DNA of 64,000 nucleotides from Intestinimonas butyriciproducens (GTDB lineage: Bacteria; Bacillota; Clostridia; Oscillospirales; Oscillospiraceae), in the NCBI RefSeq assembly GCF_004154955.1, contig NZ_CP011524.1, forward strand, positions 744,001-808,000, read 5' to 3'. Of this stretch, positions 53,871-61,714 are shown piece after piece. Under the pieces are notes generated by a model. It worked only from the letters and a program-made list of their open reading frames with translations. It did no database searches and had not been told where the DNA came from. The stretch's first letter is position 1. The number at the start of each line of letters is the position of its first letter. A program made the translations under genes and the position numbers.

Positions 53871-55313
53871 TCAGCCGCGCTTTGCCAGCAGCTTGTGCTT
53901 GATGTCCCACAGCTTTTGGGAGAGGTCCACATAGTAATTGTGTGGGTTTTCAAACCGCTTGACCTCGTCCCAGAGGGTGTCGATCTGTCCGGTGCACCAG
54001 GTGCGCATTTCCTCGATGCTGGGCTGACGATAGACCAGCTCGCCGCTCTGGAAGATGGGCACCAGTAGCTCTCGTACGGTGAAATCCGTAATGGTCTTGC
54101 GCTTCCAGGTGGCTTCCGGATCAAAGAGCTCCAGCGGCTGCGCGGGGTCCACCACCTCGTCGTGGACACAGATGAGGTCGGCGATGGCTTTGCCAGTATC
54201 GTTTTCAAAGAGACGGTAGACCTTTTTAAAGTGGGGATTTGTGATCTTGGCCGGGTTTTCGCTGATCTTGATCCGGGGGAGGATGGTACCGTCCTTCGAC
54301 TCGATGGCGGAGAGCTTATAGACCCCGCCGAAGACCGGCTCGGACTTGGAGGTAATGAGCCGCTCGCCCACACCGAAGGAATCGATTTGGGCGCCCTGGA
54401 GCAGAAGGTCCCGAATGATATACTCGTCCAGGGAATTGGAAGCCACGATCTTGCAGCTTTTAAGTCCGGCGGCGTCCAGCATCCGGCGGGCCTTCTTGGA
54501 CAAGTAGGTGAGATCGCCGGAGTCCAGACGGATGGCGAAATCGTGGATGCCCTGGGGCAGCAGCACCTCCTGAAAGGCGCGGATGGCGTTGGGAACGCCG
54601 GACTTGAGGACGTTATAGGTGTCCACCAGCAGAGTGGCGGAGTGGGGGTAGAGCTCACAGTAGGTCTTGAAGGCGGTGTACTCGTCGGGGAACATCTGGA
54701 CCCAGGAGTGAGCCATCGTGCCGCCGGCAGGGGTGCCGTATACCCGGTCAGCCAGCGTGCAGGCGGTGCCGGCACACCCGGCGATATAGGAGGCGCGGGC
54801 CCCCAGCACCGCGGCGTCGGCCCCCTGGGCCCGGCGGGAGCCAAACTCGGAGACGGGGCGGCCCTGGGCCGCCCGCACGATGCGGTTGGACTTGGTGGCG
54901 ATGAGAGACTGATGGTTGAGGATCAGCAGTACATAGGTCTCGATAAACTGGGCTTGAATGGCCGGGGCCCGGACGGTGAGGATGGGCTCCCCGGGGAAGA
55001 TGGGCGTGCCCTCGGGGACCGCCCAGATGTCACCGGTGAACTGAAAATGCAGCAGATACTGCAAAAACGCTTCGGAAAAGACGCCCTTTCCGCGCAGAAA
55101 ATCCACATCATCGGGAGAAAAGCGCAGATCCTGAATGTAGTCGATGATCTGCTCCAGGCCTGCGGCGATGGCAAAGCCGCCGCCGTCCGGTACGTCCCGG
55201 AAGAAGACGTCGAAGTAGCAGATCTGCTGGTCCATTCCGGTTTGGAAGTAGCCGTTGCCCATGGTGAGCTCGTAAAAGTCGCAGAGAAGGGTATAGTTGT
55301 CGGTGTGTCCCAT
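53871..55313 (-). CDS. pncB: Nicotinate phosphoribosyltransferase
   Basis: A 480-residue enzyme making nicotinate mononucleotide from nicotinate and PRPP (NAD salvage, cytosolic). Family features: DNYTLLCDFYELTMGNGYF at the start, the phosphate-binding EFGSRRAQGADAAVLGARAS block with the autophosphorylated-His region, GTMAHSWVQMFPDE, and the C-terminal RLDSGDLTYLSKKARRMLD. Length matches the long bacterial class. The start at 55313 follows GAAAGGTG; a longer reading to 55451 has no site. Terminates at the shared hairpin with the XRE gene. Confidence 0.94.
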   Translation of the reverse strand: MGHTDNYTLLCDFYELTMGNGYFQTGMDQQICYFDVFFRDVPDGGGFAIAAGLEQIIDYIQDLRFSPDDVDFLRGKGVFSEAFLQYLLHFQFTGDIWAVPEGTPIFPGEPILTVRAPAIQAQFIETYVLLILNHQSLIATKSNRIVRAAQGRPVSEFGSRRAQGADAAVLGARASYIAGCAGTACTLADRVYGTPAGGTMAHSWVQMFPDEYTAFKTYCELYPHSATLLVDTYNVLKSGVPNAIRAFQEVLLPQGIHDFAIRLDSGDLTYLSKKARRMLDAAGLKSCKIVASNSLDEYIIRDLLLQGAQIDSFGVGERLITSKSEPVFGGVYKLSAIESKDGTILPRIKISENPAKITNPHFKKVYRLFENDTGKAIADLICVHDEVVDPAQPLELFDPEATWKRKTITDFTVRELLVPIFQSGELVYRQPSIEEMRTWCTGQIDTLWDEVKRFENPHNYYVDLSQKLWDIKHKLLAKRG

Positions 55314-55720
55314 GATAGATGATTCACCTTTCCTGGCCCGTGGCGGCAGTTCCGGCATGTCCAGGGCCTTTTCGTAAGCGCGGAGACGGCGGAACGCCCG
55401 GCGGGAAGCGCCGGACGCCCTGGGTCCCGTGCATGTGGCTTGTCCACCCAACTATTATATGCGCTACCTGTAAAAAATGCAAGAAGGAGCTGTCAAGACA
55501 GGGCACCCGCGCGCCGGGTGGCTGAGAAAAGGGACAGAGCCGGTCACAAATCCTGCCTGCTCTGCGTTATAAAGAGTGAAGACCGGTTTTCACAACAGAG
55601 CACGGAGCAATTGATCCGGAGAACAGGGGAGAAGGGGGGCGGGCCCATGGAGAAGGCAAATCTGGAGCAGCGATTTCCCTGCGGGGGAGAGGAGGGCCTC
55701 AAGAAAGGACGGGAACGAAG
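55314..55720. other. Intergenic region without a convincing gene
   Basis: About 400 bases upstream of pncB. A reading frame from 55440 has no ribosome-binding site and unlikely composition. Promoters for pncB (minus) and for the IclR gene region must lie here or beyond, but no clear boxes were found. Confidence 0.4.
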
Positions 55721-55874
55721 TGGACACGCTGTTCAGCGGCCTCAGCGACAGGGGGAGGGCGTATTTACGATTTCCTTTGTGGCCCGAAACGCAGATGGCG
55801 GGAGAGTCTTCTTCGATACGGATCAGATCACCTCCGTCACCGTTGGAGACCTCACCATCCCGTTTGCTCCGTAA
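55721..55874 (+). pseudogene. Small frameshifted gene remnant
   Basis: A GTG at 55720 with AAAGGACGGGAACGAA before it opens a frame reading VDTLFSGLSDRGRAYLRFPL, while from about 55765 a neighbouring frame reads like natural protein (FTISFVARNADGGRVFFDTD, then ITSVTVGDLTIPFAP) and stops at 55872-55874. Joined by a one-base shift the two parts make a plausible ~50-residue C-terminal or small protein. I read it as a frameshifted remnant. Weakly supported. Confidence 0.3.
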
Positions 55875-55971
55875 AAAGGGTGTTTCAGCCTGCGGAACAT
55901 CTTGACACTCCGCCTGAAGTGTAGTTAAATGGAAAACGAAGGGATATCCATGCGGAAAGGCGGCGCGCGGG

Positions 55972-56736
55972 ATGGCGGAAACGATTCAATCGGTGGACCG
56001 GGCCCTGGAGGTCCTGATCTATCTGGAAGCGGCGGACCAGGAGACCAGCATCACCAAGATGGCCTCGGATATGGGCGTGTACAAGAGCACGATCTATCGG
56101 ACGCTGGCCACGCTGGAGGCGAGAGGCTTCGTGCGGAAAAATCCGGATACCGACAGGTATTGGCTGGGGAACCGGCTGTTCAGCCTGGGCAAAAGCGTGG
56201 AGAACCACCTGGGCATCCAGGAGGTGGTCCGTCCCTCTGCCCGAAAGCTGTATGAGGCCTACCACGAGACGGTGAATGTGGCCATCCTGGAGCGGGACCA
56301 CGACGAGGTGTACCGCAGTGTGATCGTACTCAAAGAGGAGGGGGGGCACCAGATGCTGACGGTGAACCTGCCGGTGGGCGCCAGCGTGGAGTGCCATTCC
56401 ACATCGGGAGGCAAGTGTCTGCTGGCCTTTGGACGGAACATTGATCTGTCCGTCTATGAAAAGCGTCCGCTGCACGCCTACACGGACCGGACCATCACCT
56501 CCGCAACAGAACTACGTGCGGAGCTGGAACAGGTGCGCCGGCAGGGCTATGCCATGGACCGGGATGAGATGGAGCACGGCCTTACCTGTATCGGCGTCCC
56601 CATTCTGCGGGAGGACGGCACGGCGCTGGCGGCCATCAGTCTATCCGGACCTACCAGCCGGATGCTCTCCGGAGACCTGGATGAGCGGGTGGAGGCGGTC
56701 AAGCGCATCGCCCGGGAGATCGCCGCCCGCTTTTAG
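55972..56736 (+). CDS. IclR-family transcriptional regulator
   Basis: A 254-residue IclR-type regulator: winged helix-turn-helix at residues 4-65 (IQSVDRALEVLIYLEAADQE, then MGVYKSTIYRTLATLEARGF) and a ligand-binding GAF-like domain after residue 80 (HSTSGGKCLLAF, GYAMDRDEMEHGLTCIGVPI are family signatures). Such proteins sense a small catabolite and repress a nearby pathway. No catabolic operon lies next to it; pncB on one side and the TIGR04255 gene on the other are convergent or divergent singles. Ends with a perfect terminator. Confidence 0.92.
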   Translation: MAETIQSVDRALEVLIYLEAADQETSITKMASDMGVYKSTIYRTLATLEARGFVRKNPDTDRYWLGNRLFSLGKSVENHLGIQEVVRPSARKLYEAYHETVNVAILERDHDEVYRSVIVLKEEGGHQMLTVNLPVGASVECHSTSGGKCLLAFGRNIDLSVYEKRPLHAYTDRTITSATELRAELEQVRRQGYAMDRDEMEHGLTCIGVPILREDGTALAAISLSGPTSRMLSGDLDERVEAVKRIAREIAARF

Positions 56737-56781
56737 GGTGCGCCGGGCGGCATCCCCGGGAGAAAATGCATGCGGCGCTTC

Positions 56782-56825
56782 AGGCTGTCGAAACAGTCCA
56801 TTTGGACTGTTTCGACAGCCTTTCC
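56782..56825 (+). terminator. Terminator of the IclR gene
   Basis: AGGCTGTCGAAACAGTCC (56782-56799) and GGACTGTTTCGACAGCCT (56804-56821), perfect 18-bp stem followed by TTTCC. A second, weaker stem GCTTTCCCGGG/CCCTGGGAAAGC follows at about 56834-56862. Confidence 0.8.
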
Positions 56826-56917
56826 AATGCTGTTGCTTTCCCGGGACTCTACCCTGGGAAAGCCCTCGCTCGGCTCGCCAAACGCCTGCCGGCGCAGGTT
56901 TTTCGACAGACAGAGCG

Positions 56918-56957
56918 CCGCCCACTCCCATCGGGGAGCGGGCGGCGCTTTTTTGCG
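56918..56957 (+). terminator. Further terminator before the convergent TIGR04255 gene
   Basis: AGCGCCGCCC with inner CTCCC pairs with GGAG and GGGCGGCGCT, followed by TTTTTT on the plus strand. Confidence 0.75.
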
Positions 56958-56958
56958 G

Positions 56959-57753
56959 CTATTCCAGAACGGGGAGAGGCCCCATGGCCTCATGGAGCTC
57001 CGGGGTGATGGCGCCGTGGAAAAAGCGTACGGCGTACTGGTGCAGGTCACCCAGAAGCTGGGGCACCTTGTCGGCGGCGGTGCTGCCTGGAAGGGAGAAA
57101 TCCCCGTCCAGGATAAACTTGGGCTCTGGGTCCTTCTTGCCGCCGCCCAGCAGGCCGGGCCCGGCGTGGATCTTCATGCGGACGCCCCCCTCCAGGGTCA
57201 GCTCTGTGTCCATGGCGGACTTGCCGACCTTGCTCTCATCCACATCCGGCTCCCCTAGGATGCCCAGGTAAGGGGAACGGATCAGATCGTCCCACAGCAG
57301 GTCGGTGAGCCCCAGGGCCTTCCGGGAGACCGCGTTTACATACCGCAGCCCCACGCGCTCGAAGAAGGCGGGCTCGTACACCTGAATGAACTGCGCCAGA
57401 GGCTTGTCCAGCCGGAGGGCAAAGTCCTCCCACTGGGTGTACCGGAGGGTGGACAGCGCGATGAAGTCCTTGGTGAGATTGATTTTCCACAGGCCGTCGG
57501 CAGAGACAAAGCTGTGGTTGACGACAGCGGGCTGCTGCTCCAGCTTGGGATTGGGGGTGCCCAGCCCCGTCACCTTGGGGGGGAGCTGCTCCTTCCGGGC
57601 CGCATAGCGGGGAAAGTCGTGGCGGACGGCCTCCTGGAACTCGGCGGGCTCCTTGGTGTTGATGGTGAGGATGGCGGGAAACCGAAGCTGGCAGATGACC
57701 TCCACCAGGGGACTGCGGACATATTGGTAGCGGGCGTATTCCGAAAACAGCAT
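56959..57753 (-). CDS. TIGR04255-family protein
   Basis: A 264-residue protein of the sporadically distributed TIGR04255 family: N-terminal RSPLVEVICQLRFP, the central GLWKINLTKDFIALSTLRYT and WEDFALRLDKPL, then the FFERVGLRYVNAV motif. The family is of unknown function, beta-rich, scattered through bacteria and often linked with defence or mobile gene neighbourhoods. Here it is a single gene between terminators, divergent from dpaA. AAAGGAGCAGTGTGTC precedes the ATG. No catalytic residues can be proposed. Confidence 0.8.
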   Translation of the reverse strand: MLFSEYARYQYVRSPLVEVICQLRFPAILTINTKEPAEFQEAVRHDFPRYAARKEQLPPKVTGLGTPNPKLEQQPAVVNHSFVSADGLWKINLTKDFIALSTLRYTQWEDFALRLDKPLAQFIQVYEPAFFERVGLRYVNAVSRKALGLTDLLWDDLIRSPYLGILGEPDVDESKVGKSAMDTELTLEGGVRMKIHAGPGLLGGGKKDPEPKFILDGDFSLPGSTAADKVPQLLGDLHQYAVRFFHGAITPELHEAMGPLPVLE

Positions 57754-57879
57754 GACACACTGCTCCTTTCATTCCGATTTCTCTCTATTTTACCCGTCCC
57801 GGCTTCGCATGTCAACGGACCGTCACCCTTTGAGGCGGAGAGAATAGGATGGTGCAGACGAAAAACGGAGGAGAGTGCC

Positions 57880-58746
57880 ATGAGACATGAACGAAACGTC
57901 TGGGTGGTAGGCGGCGATATGCGCCAGGCAAAACTGGCGGAGCTGCTCTTCGACGACGGACATACGGTACATACCTGGGCGCTGGAGGGGACGGAGAAAG
58001 GGCCGGTGCGGGCGCCCGACCTAGGGGAGGCGGCCCTCGCAGACTGCGTGATCCTCCCCCTCCCGGCTGCGGGGGAGGGCGGACGCCTCAACGCTCCGCT
58101 CTCTCAGGAGCGGCCGCCCCTGACCCAGGTGCTGGACGCGCTGCGCCCAAGTCAGGTGGTCTGTGCCGGCAAGGTGGGCCGGGAACTTCTGGACCAGGCG
58201 AAAGAGCGGGGGTTGCGCCTGGTGGACTACTTTACCAGAGAAGAGCTGGCGGTCGCCAACGCGGTGCCTACTGCGGAGGGAGCGATTCAAATCGCCATGG
58301 AAGAGCTGCCCGTCACCATCCACGGCGCCCGGGTCCTGGTCCTGGGTTTCGGCCGGCTGGGCAAGCTGTTGGCGCACCGGCTGAACGCCCTGGGCGCCCG
58401 GGTCAGCGTGGCGGCCCGGAAGTGGGCCGACCTCGCCTGGGCCGAGGCATACGGGTATGGGGCCGAGCAGATCGAACGCCTGGACGGCTATCTGTGCGGC
58501 TATGATCTGGTGGTGAACACCGTCCCGGTACGGGTCCTGGACGCGGAGCGCCTGGCCGATCTGCGCCCCGGCTGCCTGGTCATCGATCTTGCATCCAAGC
58601 CGGGGGGAGTGGATTTTGAGGCGGCGGTGCGGCAGGGGGTTAGGGCGATTTGGGCCCTTTCCCTGCCGGGCAAGGTGGCCCCAGTGACCTCTGGAAAGAT
58701 TATCCGTGACACGATCTATAATATATGGAATGAGTTAGGAGTCTGA
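57880..58746 (+). CDS. dpaA: Dipicolinate synthase subunit A
   Basis: A 288-residue subunit of dipicolinate synthase, which oxidises dihydrodipicolinate to dipicolinic acid in the mother cell during sporulation. N-terminal nucleotide-like motif VWVVGGDMRQAKLAELLFDD, a central Rossmann motif (VLVLGFGRLGKLLAHRLNAL) and the typical DYFTREELAVANAVPTAEGA block. GGAGGAGAGTGCC precedes the ATG. dpaB begins 3 bases after the stop. Expected control by a mother-cell sigma factor (sigma-K); no promoter was assigned. Shows the host forms endospores. Confidence 0.95.
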   Translation: MRHERNVWVVGGDMRQAKLAELLFDDGHTVHTWALEGTEKGPVRAPDLGEAALADCVILPLPAAGEGGRLNAPLSQERPPLTQVLDALRPSQVVCAGKVGRELLDQAKERGLRLVDYFTREELAVANAVPTAEGAIQIAMEELPVTIHGARVLVLGFGRLGKLLAHRLNALGARVSVAARKWADLAWAEAYGYGAEQIERLDGYLCGYDLVVNTVPVRVLDAERLADLRPGCLVIDLASKPGGVDFEAAVRQGVRAIWALSLPGKVAPVTSGKIIRDTIYNIWNELGV

Positions 58747-58748
58747 GC

Positions 58749-59348
58749 ATGGAACAGGTACGTGTGGGGTTCGCTTTCTGCGGCTCATTTTGTACATATG
58801 ATCAGGTGATGCCGGCGCTGGAACGGGCAAAGGCCAGATATGGAGCGGTCACGCCTATCATCTCGGAGAAAAGCGCCGATACGGACACACGCTTCGGCGC
58901 GGCCCACGAGTTCATGCGGGAGATGGAGCGCATTTGCGACAGGCGGGTCATCGACTCCATCCAGAAGGCAGAGCCCATCGGCCCCCAAAAGCTGCTGGAT
59001 GTGCTGGTCATCGCCCCCTGTACGGGGAGCACGCTGGCGCGGTTGGCAAACGGCTTCAGCGATACGTCGGTGACGATGGCGGCCAAAGCCATGTGGCGGA
59101 ACGGGCGTCCCGTGGTCCTCGCCGTGTCCACCAACGACGGCCTGAGCGGCTCGGCCAAAAACATTGCGGCGCTTCTGGACAAGAAGAACGTCTACTTTGT
59201 CCCCTACCGGCAGGATGACCCAGTAAAAAAACCCACCTCTCTGGTGGCGGATTTTACCCAGATCAATGCCGCTGTGGACGCCGCCCTGGAGGGCCGGCAG
59301 CTCCAGCCCCTGCTGTTGGGACCCGCCGAAGAACCGGCGCATGGATGA
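58749..59348 (+). CDS. dpaB: Dipicolinate synthase subunit B
   Basis: A 199-residue flavoprotein-like subunit (FMN-binding HFCD fold) completing dipicolinate synthase with DpaA. Typical stretches: VGFAFCGSFCTYDQVMPALE, PIISEKSADTDTRFG, VLVIAPCTGSTLARLANGFS and VLAVSTNDGLSGSAKNI. Start follows TTAGGAGTCTGAGC, 2 bases after dpaA. The operon stops here at a terminator; no dapA or aspartokinase gene follows, unlike in Bacillus subtilis. Confidence 0.95.
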   Translation: MEQVRVGFAFCGSFCTYDQVMPALERAKARYGAVTPIISEKSADTDTRFGAAHEFMREMERICDRRVIDSIQKAEPIGPQKLLDVLVIAPCTGSTLARLANGFSDTSVTMAAKAMWRNGRPVVLAVSTNDGLSGSAKNIAALLDKKNVYFVPYRQDDPVKKPTSLVADFTQINAAVDAALEGRQLQPLLLGPAEEPAHG

Positions 59349-59355
59349 AGCATGA

Positions 59356-59395
59356 GAATACCCCCGGCGGCTGTTGCCGCCGGGGGTATTCTTTC
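59356..59395 (+). terminator. Terminator of dpaAB
   Basis: GAATACCCCCGGCGGC (59356-59371) with its complement (59376-59391), followed by TTTC. Confidence 0.85.
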
Positions 59396-59450
59396 GTCAA
59401 AGGGAATGGAAAAGATAGGATGGATTCCCCTTCCCGTAAAAGGGGCAGGA

Positions 59451-59762
59451 TCAGACGCCGCGTCTGCGCGACTCCGCCATGCGGCGGGCAATTTCCTGAA
59501 ACTTGGAGGTGATGTACCCGTAATTGTCCCGCCGGTGGGGAAGAGTACAGCGGGTACAGTCTTTCACACCGCTCTCGGTATAGGAGAAATTTCCCCCGCA
59601 GTCGGGTCCCAGGGCGTAGAGAGGGCAGTAGCAGAACAGACAGTTGAAATTCTCCGGGTCGTCGGTGGGGTGGCAGGGGAAATATTCGCACGCCCGGTTA
59701 CAGAAGAAAGAATACCCCTTGCCCTTCCAGTAAGGCTCCTGGGTCTTGGTTTCATCGGACAT
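59451..59762 (-). CDS. Cysteine-rich small-domain protein under cobalamin riboswitch control
   Basis: A 103-residue protein with nine cysteines in its first ~75 residues (FFCNRACEYFPC, NCLFCYCPL, GPDCGG, DCTRCTLPH), matching the 'cysteine-rich small domain' family seen beside cobalamin biosynthesis genes, sometimes fused to them. It may bind zinc, a metal cluster or cobalt; the role is unknown. Start at 59762 follows AAAGGAGCTTTAGCT. It is the only gene behind the B12 riboswitch, so its expression should fall when cobalamin is abundant. No other cobalamin gene is present in the window. Confidence 0.85.
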   Translation of the reverse strand: MSDETKTQEPYWKGKGYSFFCNRACEYFPCHPTDDPENFNCLFCYCPLYALGPDCGGNFSYTESGVKDCTRCTLPHRRDNYGYITSKFQEIARRMAESRRRGV

Positions 59763-59886
59763 AGCTAAAGCTCCTTTCCCGGTCTTCACCAAAAATAAAA
59801 AGCTGCGTCCCGGAGGGCGCAGCGATACGCGCTGAAAGGCAGGCGTAGTAGCACCCTCTCAGGCTCGGAGAGGTTTGGATGTGCGT

Positions 59887-60052
59887 CATACGCAGGCAGG
59901 TATTCTGACTTCGGCGTCCAGCGCGGTCCCCGCCTTCCCGGAGTTGCCTCCAGTGGCGCTGTGGGGGTCCGCTCCGCCTATACAGCAACGGCTTTGTGCG
60001 GGATTCTCACCCGGCTTCCCTTTGTCTGCCCGAAATGGGCGCCTGCGTACCA
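59887..60052 (-). ncRNA. Cobalamin (B12) riboswitch
   Basis: Read on the minus strand: P1 arm TACGCAGG (from about 60050), then GGGAAGCCGGGTGAGAATCC (about 60022-60003), CCGTTGCTGTATAGGCGGA, GCCACTGGAG, GGGAAGGCGGGGACCGC and the 3' conserved GTCAGAATACCTGCC (59908-59894), closing with CCTGCGTA. These are the hallmark segments of the B12 element in correct order. A later stem (about 59810-59870) may be the expression platform. It precedes the cysteine-rich gene by about 125 bases. Confidence 0.92.
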
Positions 60053-60111
60053 GTCGGATTTAATTGTCCCTAACAGCATACCCTGAATCCCGCCCTATGT
60101 CAAGGGGAGAA

Positions 60112-60146
60112 AAGAGTCTGAGCATGGAAACTATGCTCAGACTCTT
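60112..60146 (-). terminator. Terminator of the ridA gene
   Basis: AAGAGTCTGAGCAT (60112-60125) and ATGCTCAGACTCTT (60133-60146), perfect 14-bp stem; TTTTCTC follows on the minus strand. Confidence 0.8.
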
Positions 60147-60161
60147 GAGAATCAGGGGGTG

Positions 60162-60542
60162 TCAGCAGGCTGCGACCAGCTCGATCTCCACCAGCACGTC
60201 CTTGGGAAGGCGGCTCACCTCCACGCAGGCGCGGGCGGGGCAGGGGCCCTCGAAAAAGGCGGCATAGGCCTCGTTGACCTCGGGGAAATGGGCCATATCG
60301 GTAAGGAAGATGGTGGTCTTTACCACGTCGGCAAAGGTGAGGTCCGCCTCCTTGAGGATGGCGGCGAGATTGGCCATGGACTGCTTGGTCTGGACGGAGT
60401 AGCTGGCCTCCACCACCGAGCCGGTGGCCGGGTCGACAGGGATCTGACCGGAAATATAGAGGAAGCCGTTGGCCTTCACGGCCTGAGAATAGGGCCCGAT
60501 GGCCTGGGGGGCATTGTCGGTGTGGATGTACTGAACACTCAT
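60162..60542 (-). CDS. ridA: RidA-family reactive enamine/imine deaminase
   Basis: A 126-residue YjgF/YER057c/UK114-type protein. It hydrolyses reactive 2-aminoacrylate and related imines released by PLP enzymes. Family marks: NAPQAIGPYSQAVKANGFLY at the start, SGQIPVDPATG, and the C-terminal ARACVEVSRLPKDVLVEIEL with the conserved active-site Arg. GAAAAGAGGTCGTACTC precedes the ATG. It lies downstream of asparaginase and D-aminopeptidase genes on the same strand, consistent with protection during amino-acid catabolism. Confidence 0.94.
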   Translation of the reverse strand: MSVQYIHTDNAPQAIGPYSQAVKANGFLYISGQIPVDPATGSVVEASYSVQTKQSMANLAAILKEADLTFADVVKTTIFLTDMAHFPEVNEAYAAFFEGPCPARACVEVSRLPKDVLVEIELVAAC

Positions 60543-60682
60543 GAGTACGACCTCTTTTCAAAAAAATTTTCTGAACGCATGATTTACTTTCAGTATAACA
60601 GCGCAGGAAGAAATGAGCAAGTATTTTTCCGGCTTCAGCGCGGCCGGAAAACTACCCCCACCCCAAATGGCGCGTGCGACGG

Positions 60683-61696
60683 TCAGGCGATGCCGCACGG
60701 TTCCAGCCGGAAGACCAGTTCGGTACGGCCTACAACAGCGTGGTGATTGTTGTAGAGGTTTCTGTCCTGAAAGCTGGGCAGAGAACAGGCCTCCTCCGGC
60801 GTGATGACCCCGAGCTGGGTGAGGACCGATAGGATAGCATAGGGGACGATGGAGGAGGCGCCGTCTTCCATTTTGAGAGCGATGCCGATCCCCCTGTCCC
60901 TGAGGCCCACGGCATAGAAGGCGCTGGCACCCGATTTGCAGAAGAGCCGTTCCCCAAAGGCGGCCATCAGTTGGGTACAGATCCGTTCGGAACCCGCCAC
61001 CATTTCCGGGTGAGCGGTCATGGCGGAGGTGACGCGGCGTACGGCGGCGGCCCGGGCTGGGGCAAAGAGCGAGGGGAGGGACATGCGGGCGTACCCCTGG
61101 GCCAGGCGGGAAAGGGGCAGGGCGTGGACAGGGACGCCGCAGCCGTCCACAGCCAGCCGGACTTCCGATTCCTCCACGCCGCACATGTCGGCAAACACCG
61201 AGAGGATACGCCGCTGGACAGGGTGGTCCGGAGAAATATAGTTTTCCAAGGGCTCCCCCAGATGACGGGCGGTGATGAGCATACCGGCGTGTTTTCCGGA
61301 GCAGTCGCAGTAGATGGGGGCCCGGGGGACGCCGGCGAGCTTCAGGGCATCCTCGGCCGGGACGTACATAGGATATTCCGCCCCGCAGTGCAGGTCGCTG
61401 GGGGAGAGTCCCGCCTTCCGGAGAATACTCTCCACAGCCTCGATGTGAAAGGGCTCTCCGTTGTGGGAGGCACAGATGACAGCCAGCTCCCGCTGGGTGA
61501 TGCCGTAGTGCTCCAGCGCGCCGCTCTCCGCCACGGGGACGGCTTGGATGGGCTTGGCGGAGGAACGGGCAAAGGTGAGGCGCTCCGGGTCACCCAGCTT
61601 CCAGAGAAGCCGGCCCGTGTGGTCTGTTACCGCAATGTGGCCCCCGTGGACCTGGTCCACCAGTTCCCCGCGGTATTGATAGGCGATATCAGCCAT
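60683..61696 (-). CDS. Asparaginase of the L-asparaginase II (PF06089) family
   Basis: A 337-residue asparaginase, related to the thermolabile Rhizobium-type enzyme rather than to E. coli AnsA/AnsB, that would release ammonia and aspartate from asparagine. Matches: RSSAKPIQAVPVAESGALEH, ICASHNGEPFHIEAVESIL, CDCSGKHAGML (the Cys and Ser/Lys residues of the active site), DGCGVPVHALPLSRLAQGYA. Full length and intact. Its stop lies 140 bases upstream of ridA, and its start 18 bases downstream of the D-aminopeptidase gene, so both may share a transcript. Confidence 0.9.
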   Translation of the reverse strand: MADIAYQYRGELVDQVHGGHIAVTDHTGRLLWKLGDPERLTFARSSAKPIQAVPVAESGALEHYGITQRELAVICASHNGEPFHIEAVESILRKAGLSPSDLHCGAEYPMYVPAEDALKLAGVPRAPIYCDCSGKHAGMLITARHLGEPLENYISPDHPVQRRILSVFADMCGVEESEVRLAVDGCGVPVHALPLSRLAQGYARMSLPSLFAPARAAAVRRVTSAMTAHPEMVAGSERICTQLMAAFGERLFCKSGASAFYAVGLRDRGIGIALKMEDGASSIVPYAILSVLTQLGVITPEEACSLPSFQDRNLYNNHHAVVGRTELVFRLEPCGIA

Positions 61697-61714
61697 AGCG
61701 CGTGCCCCCGTTTC

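Noticed and set aside
55505-55560. Thiamine-pyrophosphate riboswitch, from GGGTGGCTGAGA near 55517
   Set aside because: The second conserved half (ACCTGA-type segment) is missing and no thiamine gene follows.
55440-55874. 144-codon frame upstream of the IclR gene
   Set aside because: No start signal and unnatural composition in the first half; only the end looks protein-like and is reported as a remnant.
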